Assembly: GCA_949298575.1 (NCBI GenBank)
Contig: CASFXH010000032.1
Coordinates: 1 to 33,163 of the forward strand
Direction: 5' to 3'
From: an uncultured Parabacteroides sp.
GTDB lineage: Bacteria; Bacteroidota; Bacteroidia; Bacteroidales; Tannerellaceae
DNA length: 33,163 nt
The notes beneath the pieces are model-generated. The model did no database searches and was not told the DNA's origin. It saw only the letters and a program-made list of their open reading frames with translations. Every line of letters starts with the position of its first letter. Positions within the stretch are counted from its first letter, which is position 1. Positions 8,480-15,016 of this stretch are shown piece after piece. The position numbers were made by a program, and so were the translations under genes.

Positions 8480-9691
8480 ATGAAGAAATCTTATTGCATC
8501 ATTTGGGCATTGGCCGCGTTCTTGTGGTCGTGCGGTTCCCCATCCAAGGACGAGGGGGGGCGTTTGATCTCTTTTCAAATGAATGAGGTGACGCGAAGCC
8601 TGGACTTGGAGCTTTCCGAGCTGGCGACGGTCAAGTACGCGCGCTTGGGCGGCGAGGACCAGGGTTTCCTTTTCCAGAGCGAGCCGATGCTGGTGACGGA
8701 CGATCGCGCCATCGTCTTCGAGCACCGCACGGGCGAGGTCTTCCTCTTCGACCAGGCCGGCAATCCCCTCCACCGCTTCAACCATCGGGGCGAAGGCCCT
8801 GGCGAATACTCGATGATCACCGGCATGGTCTTCGACGAGGCCCAGCAAGAGCTTTACCTTTATTTTCAAAACAAGATCGAAGTCTACGACCCGCGGGGCA
8901 CGCACCGCCGGACGCTCACCCTTGGCACGGGCACCCAAGTGGCCGAGGCGGTCGACTTTGACGCCAACCACCTCTTGATCTACGACGCGAACGAAGTCTA
9001 TAAGCGAGCCTTCGAGATGCTCCCCGGGCAAGACGCGAACCGGCCCGCCCCGAGCGACGACCCGCTCGCCAACCCTTCGCCTTTCCAACTGATCTCCAAA
9101 CAGACGGGCGAGATCACGCGCTTCCTGCACGTGCCCGCCAACCCGGAGATCAAGCTCGTGGTGGCGATGCAGATGAACGGCATCAGCCTGGCCTTCCCGG
9201 CGCGGACCAACCGGATCGTCCAAAACCCGGAGGGCGTGATCCTTTATAATCAAGAGACCGACACGCTCTTCCTCCTCGCCGGGGAAGGGGAGCCGCGCCC
9301 GCTGGCCGTCCGCGAGCCGGCCGTGGTCGCGACCGATCCGTTGCGCTACCTGAACGGCTATCTGGAGACCGCCGCCTACCAGTTCTTCGAGTCCGTCCCC
9401 CTCGTGGTCGAGAAGGGGCGGTTCATGCCCGACTACCTCTGCCGCGACAAGCGGACGGGCGAGACTTTCGTCCCCCGCCTGACCCTCGCCGACTACGCGG
9501 GGAAGGAGCTGAACCTCTCGCCCGCCACGATCCAGAAGAGCGCCGATCCCACCCTGGGCTTCGTCGTCCTGACCACCGAGGAGCTCCTGACGGCCTTGGA
9601 GGAAAACCGCCTCTCCGGCCCGCTGAAGACCTTGGCCGAGGGCTTGGGCGAGGACGACAATTACGTGGTGGCGCGCTTGCGTTTCAAATGA
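8480..9691 (+). CDS. 6-bladed beta-propeller lipoprotein (BF3164-like), copy 1
   Basis: A 403-residue surface or periplasmic lipoprotein with signal peptide and lipobox LWSC18. Short beta repeats typical of a propeller follow: FLFDQAGNPLHRF, LYLYFQNKIEVYDPRG. The family hallmark RGEGPGEY is at about residues 99-106. The reaction or ligand of this family is not known to me; members are usually linked to peptide or TPR-type regulators in Bacteroidota. It forms a tandem pair with the next gene, 21 bases away, and is one of three homologues in the window. Homologues diverge strongly outside the GPGEY region. Confidence 0.8.
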   Translation: MKKSYCIIWALAAFLWSCGSPSKDEGGRLISFQMNEVTRSLDLELSELATVKYARLGGEDQGFLFQSEPMLVTDDRAIVFEHRTGEVFLFDQAGNPLHRFNHRGEGPGEYSMITGMVFDEAQQELYLYFQNKIEVYDPRGTHRRTLTLGTGTQVAEAVDFDANHLLIYDANEVYKRAFEMLPGQDANRPAPSDDPLANPSPFQLISKQTGEITRFLHVPANPEIKLVVAMQMNGISLAFPARTNRIVQNPEGVILYNQETDTLFLLAGEGEPRPLAVREPAVVATDPLRYLNGYLETAAYQFFESVPLVVEKGRFMPDYLCRDKRTGETFVPRLTLADYAGKELNLSPATIQKSADPTLGFVVLTTEELLTALEENRLSGPLKTLAEGLGEDDNYVVARLRFK

Positions 9692-9712
9692 ATATTTTAA
9701 AACAATCTAAGT

Positions 9713-10828
9713 ATGAATAGAATGAAGTTGAAATTCCCATTGTGGATCCTCGCCGCGGGCTTGATGGCTTGTGGCGGGGAGAAGGTCCCCGAGGGCCTGC
9801 CAACCGTCGACCTTACGGACTTGTCGCGGACGACGGAGTTGAATCTATCGGAAGTCGTGAGCGACGTGGAATATGTCAAGCTGGAGACCAACGACTCGTG
9901 CCTGATCGGCGCGAGGCCGCTCTTTTGCGTGACCGACGAATACATCTTCGCCCTCGCCGCTCGCGACCAGATCTTCCGCTTCAGCAGAAAGGACGGGCGC
10001 TTCCTGGGCGAGATCGGTTCCGCCGGGCAAGGGCCGGAAGATTACTCGCGGCCGACGTCGGTCCTGCCTGTCGACGAGGAGGCGCGTACCGTCGCGGCGA
10101 ACCTGGCCAACGGCTTGGTGCTCTATTCTTTTGAGGGTAAATTCCTTGAAAGGATCATCCGCCCCGAGGGCTCGCAATGCTTGGAATACGTCAAGATCGC
10201 GCCCGACACCTACGCCGGCTACCAATTCAACAGCGAGGAGAAGATGCTCTTCTTCGACAAGGCCGGAAACGTCAAGGCCCGTATCCCGAACCCCACGCTC
10301 CAGCCGATGGTCGCGATGGTCGTCCCCTACAGTGATTATTTCATGTACGACGGAAAGGTGAATCTCGTGGAAATCCTCGACGATACGATCCACGCCATCG
10401 ACCCGGAAGCCGGCCTGATCCCCCGCTACGTCCTCGATTGGGGCTCAAGAAAGGTCACGCTCGAGAAAATGACCAGCCCGACCACCTCGCAGGACCTCTG
10501 CTTCTCGCCAAAAGCCTTGGAGACCGATGAGACCCTGATCATCCGTTTTAATTATCAAGGAGTTCCCCGCGTTTCGTTCTACGACAAGCGCGCCGGCACG
10601 ATCCGCCACAGCGCCGAGGGCTCGCTGGTGAACGACCTTGACCAGGGCGCCCCGGTCACCCTCTCGTCTCTCGCCGACGGTAAGTTGGTGGGCTACGTCA
10701 CCGCCGAGGCTCTCCTCGATTGGGCCGAGGACCAGCCCGCGGACTGGGCGGACAACCCCCGCCTCGCCGCTTTCCGCTCGGTCGACGAGATGGATAACCC
10801 GATTGTCGTGATCGGGAAAGTGAAATAA
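9713..10828 (+). CDS. 6-bladed beta-propeller lipoprotein, copy 2
   Basis: A 371-residue lipoprotein with lipobox LMAC20. A start at the ATG at 9722 is equally possible and gives C17. Propeller-type beta repeats include YIFALAARDQIFRFSRKDGRFLG and FYDKRAG. The hallmark motif is degenerate here (SAGQGPEDY rather than GQGPGEY). Downstream of copy 1 in the same transcription unit; the repeat array at 10866 follows 38 bases after its stop. Sequence similarity to copies 1 and 3 is confined to the lipobox, the blade containing the hallmark, and spacing, suggesting old duplication. Function unknown. Confidence 0.78.
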   Translation: MNRMKLKFPLWILAAGLMACGGEKVPEGLPTVDLTDLSRTTELNLSEVVSDVEYVKLETNDSCLIGARPLFCVTDEYIFALAARDQIFRFSRKDGRFLGEIGSAGQGPEDYSRPTSVLPVDEEARTVAANLANGLVLYSFEGKFLERIIRPEGSQCLEYVKIAPDTYAGYQFNSEEKMLFFDKAGNVKARIPNPTLQPMVAMVVPYSDYFMYDGKVNLVEILDDTIHAIDPEAGLIPRYVLDWGSRKVTLEKMTSPTTSQDLCFSPKALETDETLIIRFNYQGVPRVSFYDKRAGTIRHSAEGSLVNDLDQGAPVTLSSLADGKLVGYVTAEALLDWAEDQPADWADNPRLAAFRSVDEMDNPIVVIGKVK

Positions 10829-10865
10829 AGCGGAAAAGCGCGATCTTTACGGTCGCGAAATCCCG

Positions 10866-11173
10866 TTGTAGGCCTACAGCGGGGCTGCGCGGGGTCGCGT
10901 GGGGTCATTGTAGGCCTACAGCGGGGCTGCGCGGGTCGCGTGAGGGCGTTGTAGGCCTACAGCGGGGCTGCGCGGGGTCGCGTGAAGGCGTTGTAGGCCT
11001 ACAGCGGGGCTGCGCGGGTCGCGTGAAGGCGTTGTAGGCCTACAGCGGGGCTGCGCGGGGGCGCGCGGGGTCATTGTAGGCCTACAGCGGGGCTGCGCGG
11101 ATCGCGCGAAGGCGTTGTAGGCCTACAGCGGGGTTTCGCGGATCGCGCGGAAGCGTTGTAGGCCTACAGCGGG
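10866..11173. repeat. Tandem array, eight copies of a 41/42-bp palindrome-containing unit
   Basis: TTGTAGGCCTACAGCGGG begins at 10866, 10908, 10949, 10991, 11032, 11074, 11115 and 11156, giving steps of 42, 41, 42, 41, 42, 41 and 41 bases. Each unit carries the perfect 12-bp palindrome TGTAGGCCTACA, which is unchanged in all eight. The GC-rich linker (GGGCTGCGCGGGTCGCGTGAAGG) varies by a few bases. The array fills the 390-base gap between two genes, and no coding frame with family resemblance crosses it. Confidence 0.95.
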
Positions 11174-11218
11174 AATTTTTAAGGAGAAATTATTCATTTT
11201 ATAAATAGATAAAGAATT

Positions 11219-12148
11219 ATGAGAGCACTAACACTTGTATTAGAGATCGCGCTGTCGAGATTGTCGGGAGATGAGTATTTGAATTTAATGAAACGGACGG
11301 CACGGCTGGTCGAGAGCGCGACGCCGGAGGCTTTGGGCATCGAAGCCGCGGAGTTCGCGGAGTATAAGGAGAAAGTCGATTTGCTGCAACAGCGCGTCGC
11401 CTATCCTACGGCCAGCGTCAAGACGGATGAGTCGGATGAGGTGGACCGGATGCGCGACGCGACGCTGAGTTACCTCTTCGCGGCCATCAACGCGGGCGTC
11501 AACCTCCCCATCGAGGCGCAGCGCGAGGCGGCGAAAGCCCTCGAGGTGATCACCCGCGCCTACGCCAACATCCAACGCCTGCCCGACCAGTCGGAGACAA
11601 ACCGCATCGACGGACTGTTGCTCGATCTGGACACGGAGGAAGCCAAGGCGCACCTCGCGACGATGGGGCTGACGCCGATCGTGGCCGAGCTGAAATCGTT
11701 GAACGAAAGATACACCACCCTCACCGACGAGCGGACAGCCGCGGAGATGGCCCGTACCTTGCCCAGCGCGACGGAGATCCGCGCGGCTTTGGACCCGATG
11801 TACACGACGATCACGATGATCGCGTTCGCCGAGAGCGTCACCAACCCGACGGAGACGACGGCCAATTTCATCAACCTCCTGAACGCCACGATCAAGGAGG
11901 TCAAAAAGCGTCACAACCTCCGCACCGGCAAAGAGACGGACGATGACGAGAAAAAAGACCCGACCATCCCCGGCACCGACACGGAGACCCCGGAAAACCC
12001 CGACGGCCAGCAGCCGACCAACCCCGACGGCGAGCAGACGGGCGAGGACCAACAACCCGGCGGCGAGCAAACCACGCCCGACCCCGACGACAACACCCCG
12101 CAACCCGGCGTGGACAACGATGGCGACGGGTCGCCGGAGGTGGTTTGA
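11219..12148 (+). CDS. Acidic-tailed protein of unknown function (full-length paralogue of the gene at 2-352)
   Basis: A 309-residue protein with no signal peptide. About residues 1-240 are predicted mainly helical, with heptad-like leucines (LTLVLEIALSRL, INLLNATIKEVKKRH). From about 241 on, the chain is a D/E/T/P/G/Q-rich tail ending PQPGVDNDGDGSPEVV. The N-terminus and length fit small Bacteroidota-only unknown-function proteins (DUF6261-like, not verified). The last 45 bases before the stop differ from those of the gene ending at 352 at only two silent positions, and both genes are followed by a TAGAGACG hairpin. It is flanked by the 41-bp array upstream and lipoprotein copy 3 downstream. 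A cytoplasmic, multimeric, possibly nucleic-acid-associated role can be imagined but nothing shows it. Confidence 0.72.
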   Translation: MRALTLVLEIALSRLSGDEYLNLMKRTARLVESATPEALGIEAAEFAEYKEKVDLLQQRVAYPTASVKTDESDEVDRMRDATLSYLFAAINAGVNLPIEAQREAAKALEVITRAYANIQRLPDQSETNRIDGLLLDLDTEEAKAHLATMGLTPIVAELKSLNERYTTLTDERTAAEMARTLPSATEIRAALDPMYTTITMIAFAESVTNPTETTANFINLLNATIKEVKKRHNLRTGKETDDDEKKDPTIPGTDTETPENPDGQQPTNPDGEQTGEDQQPGGEQTTPDPDDNTPQPGVDNDGDGSPEVV

Positions 12149-12163
12149 TTTGATTTTCATAGG

Positions 12164-12190
12164 TAGAGACGCCGCGTCGTGGCGTCTCTA
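12164..12190. repeat. TAGAGACGCC hairpin
   Basis: TAGAGACGCC (12164-12173) pairs with GGCGTCTCTA (12181-12190) around a seven-base loop GCGTCGT. It is the same element type as at 377-404 and 13457-13479. A further partial arm, GGGCGTCTCTGAA, follows at about 12198. Confidence 0.65.
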
Positions 12191-12242
12191 TCCATCCGGG
12201 CGTCTCTGAATAGCGAATTATTAATTTCTAAAAACATAGCGT

Positions 12243-13451
12243 ATGAATAAGAGTACACGCGTTATTTTATCGTTGTTGGCGCTCCTTTCCCTCGCCGCCT
12301 GCTCAGGCAAGGAGGAAGGCGGCGTGGTGGACTCGTTCTGGGCCGACAAGCCCGTGATCGCGGAAAAGCGGGTGGTGGATGGCGATACGGTCATCGTCTG
12401 CGACGTGGGGAAAATCATGAGCAAGGTCGACCTGCCTTTCGAGGTGATCGCCACGGATTACCGGATGGTGCCACTGGAGAATACGGTGGAGGCTTTCTTG
12501 GGATACCCGATGACTCCCACGATTGTCACGGAAAATTATTTGGGTTTCTATTGTTATAATTATATGCCGTTTAAACTCTTCAAGCGGACGGGCGAATTTG
12601 TTTGCGACGCCGGCCGTATTGGCCAAGGTCCCGGGGAATACTTTTCCTTGGTCGACGCGCAAGTCGACGAGGCGAACCAACGGATTTACCTTTTGCCACT
12701 CTTGTTGAATAAAATCTTCGTATATGATTTCCAAGGCAATTATCTCTCCGATATCCCTCTGGCGTATAATTCGACTAAGGGGAGATTCAGGATTAACCCA
12801 GAACGGGAGGAGATCGTTTTCGCGACGTCGGTGTATGAGGGCAGGCCACCTAGCTTTGTCTGGACGCAGGACTTCCAAGGGAATGTCTTGAAAGAGATCC
12901 GAGTGGAAGATTTTCCGCCTTGCCAAACGCTGAGTTCGAACACCGTAATCAATAATTACCATCAAGGCGTTTTCGACCTTTTTCTCTTTTCTCTATTAGA
13001 GAGCCCAACCGCCTATTTATATCATTATGACAAGGCGGCGAACCGGCTGGTCCCCCAATTCCGGGTGGAGAATTACAATAAATCTATATTCATTTATGAA
13101 TTGCCCAGTTGCTATATTGTGGAGTCTACGCACAATACGGGGCCTGAGCCTCAGCTGGATTTGGAAGGCGAGAAAATCATTGTCGACAAGAAGACCTTGC
13201 GGGGGTGTTACATCACGGGCGTGCGGATGCCGTTCGGGGTTGTCTTTGGGCAATATAACTTGTTTGCGCAAATGAAAGATGGTTATTTCGCCGTGAATGT
13301 GTTTAGCGGAAATATCTTGGAGCTGATGGACCTTCAAGACATGAACGACCTTTCGATCGCCGAGCGGGCGGAGTTGGAGAAGGTCATGAAGGTCATCGAC
13401 TCGGAGGAGGATGAGATATCGTTGATCTTTACGGGGAAATTGAGGGATTGA
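12243..13451 (+). CDS. 6-bladed beta-propeller lipoprotein, copy 3
   Basis: A 402-residue lipoprotein with lipobox LAAC20. The family hallmark is well preserved (DAGRIGQGPGEYFSLVDAQV, about residues 122-141), and propeller-like segments follow (IYLLPLLLNKIFVYDFQGNYLSD). It stands apart from copies 1 and 2, after the repeat array and the acidic-tailed gene. Base composition is lower in GC than that of copy 1, especially in the second half, pointing to a separate origin or separate transfer. Function unknown; it is most likely anchored to a membrane and exposed to the periplasm or surface. Confidence 0.8.
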   Translation: MNKSTRVILSLLALLSLAACSGKEEGGVVDSFWADKPVIAEKRVVDGDTVIVCDVGKIMSKVDLPFEVIATDYRMVPLENTVEAFLGYPMTPTIVTENYLGFYCYNYMPFKLFKRTGEFVCDAGRIGQGPGEYFSLVDAQVDEANQRIYLLPLLLNKIFVYDFQGNYLSDIPLAYNSTKGRFRINPEREEIVFATSVYEGRPPSFVWTQDFQGNVLKEIRVEDFPPCQTLSSNTVINNYHQGVFDLFLFSLLESPTAYLYHYDKAANRLVPQFRVENYNKSIFIYELPSCYIVESTHNTGPEPQLDLEGEKIIVDKKTLRGCYITGVRMPFGVVFGQYNLFAQMKDGYFAVNVFSGNILELMDLQDMNDLSIAERAELEKVMKVIDSEEDEISLIFTGKLRD

Positions 13452-13456
13452 AGGTG

Positions 13457-13479
13457 GAGACGCCGCGTCGTGGCGTCTC
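13457..13479. repeat. GAGACGCC hairpin
   Basis: GAGACGCC (13457-13464) pairs with GGCGTCTC (13472-13479) around the same GCGTCGT loop as the element at 12164, just after the stop of lipoprotein copy 3. Confidence 0.6.
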
Positions 13480-13495
13480 ATTATCTTATTTTAAC

Positions 13496-13568
13496 GGAAT
13501 TCTGTGGTCGCAACCACAAAATTCGGCCGAATTCTGTGGTTTCGATCGCAAAATTCGGCCAAATTTTG
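13496..13568. repeat. Overlapping inverted repeats upstream of the AAA ATPase gene
   Basis: GAATTCTGTGGT ... ACCACAAAATTC (about 13497-13524) and GGCCGAATTCTG ... CAAAATTCGGCC (about 13527-13560) are two near-palindromes sharing the word AATTCTGTGGT. A third partial copy (CAAATTTTGTGGTTTGG) runs into the promoter. The block is AT-richer than the surroundings. Confidence 0.7.
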
Positions 13569-13571
13569 TGG

Positions 13572-13600
13572 TTTGGGTACGGGAAAAAGCTTTACATTTG
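13572..13600 (+). promoter_or_regulatory. Promoter for the AAA/DUF4143 ATPase
   Basis: TACATTTG (13593-13600) is an exact TAnnTTTG match, 14 bases before the ATG at 13615. TTTG at 13572-13575 is a candidate -33 element with 17 bases between, slightly short. Another TTTG lies at 13565-13568. Confidence 0.5.
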
Positions 13601-13614
13601 CCGCAAAAAGGCTT

Positions 13615-14733
13615 ATGATCAAGAGATATATTGAAGAGAAGATCCGCATGGACTTTAATCGGAAGAAAGTGATTGTCGTATTGGGCGCCCGACAGGTAGG
13701 GAAAACGACCTTGCTCTCCGCCATCGGGCAAGGCCACCGAAAGATCCTTTCATTGAATTGCGACAACTACGACGATGCTTTGGAACTTGAGGGAAAGAGT
13801 TCTACGGAGCTGGCCCACATGCTCTCGCCCTATGAGCTCGTGTTCATTGACGAGGCCCAACGAGTTAAGAACATTGGATTGACCCTCAAGAAGATTGGCG
13901 ACTTGGGGCTCGATACGCAGGTCATCGTCACGGGATCTTCTTCGCTTGATATGGCTGACGAGATCAACGAGCCCGCTACGGGCCGCCTGCTTACCTACCA
14001 TCTTTTCCCGTTTTCCCTTTCCGAGTTGGCCGCTTTCACCTCGCCCCGCGAGGAGCGTCGTTTATTGGAAAGACGCTTGGTCTATGGATTCTATCCCGAG
14101 GTCGTCAACGAGCCCGCGGACGCTAAGCGGACGTTGATGACACTTACCAACAATTATTTATATAAAGACCTTTTTGCCTATAAGGGACTCAAAAAGCCAG
14201 ACTTATTGCAGAAGCTAGTCCGTGCGTTGGCCCTTCAAGTCGGGAGTGAGGTGTCGTATAATGAGTTGGCAAATCTCTTAGGTGCCGATCGGGGGACGAT
14301 TGAGATGTATATCAACTTGCTTGAGAAATGTTTTGTCGTTTTCCGCCTCGATTCATTCAGCCGGAATTTGCGTAACGAGATCAAGAAAGGAAAGAAAATC
14401 TATTTTTACGACAACGGTGTCCGCAACGCTGTCCTTTCGAATTTCGCTCCTCTCGACACGCGTTTAGATACGGGCGCTTTATGGGAAAACCTGATGGTCA
14501 GCGAGCGGAAGAAACGTAATCTTTATGCTTTCAATTATGTAAATATGTATTTTTGGCGTACGCACGAACAGCAAGAGATCGACCTGATTGAGGAAGCGGA
14601 CGGTGTGATTCGGGCTTTTGAGTTCAAATGGAACCTGCGGGGAAAAAGTAAGCTGCCCAAGTCGTTTGAGGCGAGTTACGCGCCGGAAACTTATGAGGTG
14701 GTGACGCCAGACAATTTCTGGCCCTTCGTTTAG
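13615..14733 (+). CDS. ATP-binding protein (AAA_14 domain with C-terminal DUF4143)
   Basis: A 372-residue ATPase. Walker A is GARQVGKTT (residues 24-32), Walker B VFIDEAQ (76-82), and a sensor-like TGSSSLD lies near 110. The C-terminal DUF4143 part contains EIDLIEE ... AFEFKWN, which matches the spacing of a PD-(D/E)xK nuclease-like core; whether it cuts DNA is unknown. The family is common, patchily distributed and often in variable loci of Bacteroidota; its cellular role is unsettled, with antitoxin-like or defence links only proposed. The frame is open to 13504, but the upstream part is inverted repeat and promoter, so I use the ATG at 13615. GC is clearly lower than in the thr operon next door, suggesting acquisition. 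Confidence 0.88.
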   Translation: MIKRYIEEKIRMDFNRKKVIVVLGARQVGKTTLLSAIGQGHRKILSLNCDNYDDALELEGKSSTELAHMLSPYELVFIDEAQRVKNIGLTLKKIGDLGLDTQVIVTGSSSLDMADEINEPATGRLLTYHLFPFSLSELAAFTSPREERRLLERRLVYGFYPEVVNEPADAKRTLMTLTNNYLYKDLFAYKGLKKPDLLQKLVRALALQVGSEVSYNELANLLGADRGTIEMYINLLEKCFVVFRLDSFSRNLRNEIKKGKKIYFYDNGVRNAVLSNFAPLDTRLDTGALWENLMVSERKKRNLYAFNYVNMYFWRTHEQQEIDLIEEADGVIRAFEFKWNLRGKSKLPKSFEASYAPETYEVVTPDNFWPFV

Positions 14734-14838
14734 CCCCAAATTTTATCTCCCGCGCTCAATTTTGGCCGGAAAGTATGCGCTATGTAAAAAATATCGCGTA
14801 ATATCGCGTCACGAAAACATGAAAAGCGACTTTTAGAG

Positions 14839-14913
14839 ATGATTATCGAAACTTCTTCATATTATACTTGGGCCTTGATGACCCCTTGGGGGGTTGGCTT
14901 TTACTTCAAATAG
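14839..14913 (+). CDS. Candidate leader peptide of the threonine operon (24 codons)
   Basis: A short frame ATG-ATT-ATC-GAA-ACT... ends at TAG 14911-14913 and encodes a 24-residue peptide. It begins MIIETSSYYTWAL and ends WGVGFYFK. It has three Thr codons (residues 5, 10, 15), two Ile codons (2, 3), and many aromatic residues (three Tyr, two Trp, two Phe). It lies about 100 bases before thrA and just before mutually exclusive stem candidates. Thr and Ile are the end products that control such operons elsewhere, but the Thr/Ile density is lower than in the enterobacterial thr leader. There is no protein-level confirmation. Confidence 0.45.
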   Translation: MIIETSSYYTWALMTPWGVGFYFK

Positions 14914-14915
14914 AC

Positions 14916-14975
14916 ACAAGAGGGGAGGATAGAGGCCTCCGCTTGTCGCGGCCACGCGTGCCGCTCCCGTTTTTT
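14916..14975 (+). promoter_or_regulatory. Attenuator-like region before thrA
   Basis: Stem A: ACAAG (14916-14920) and GGAGG (14924-14928) pair with CCTCC (14936-14940) and CTTGT (14942-14946). Alternative stem B: GGGAG (14923-14927) pairs with CTCCC (14964-14968), directly before G-TTTTTT (14970-14975), enclosing a small GCGGC/GCCGC hairpin (14948-14964). A and B share bases, so only one can form. A ribosome at the leader stop codon would cover the left side of stem A. Confidence 0.45.
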
Positions 14976-15016
14976 CCTATAACATTATTTATATAACCTG
15001 AATTTTATTGGCTCAA

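Noticed and set aside
10866-11173. CRISPR array
   Set aside because: The linkers between palindromes are near-identical rather than unique spacers, the constant core is only about 18 bases, and no cas gene is nearby. The same holds for 20405-20681 and 29361-29452.
13504-13614. Upstream extension of the AAA ATPase
   Set aside because: The extra codons run through inverted repeats and the promoter; the family start is close to MIKRYIEEKI.
15008-15016. TTG start of thrA
   Set aside because: The ATG nine bases later gives the standard MKVLKFGGTS start of the family.
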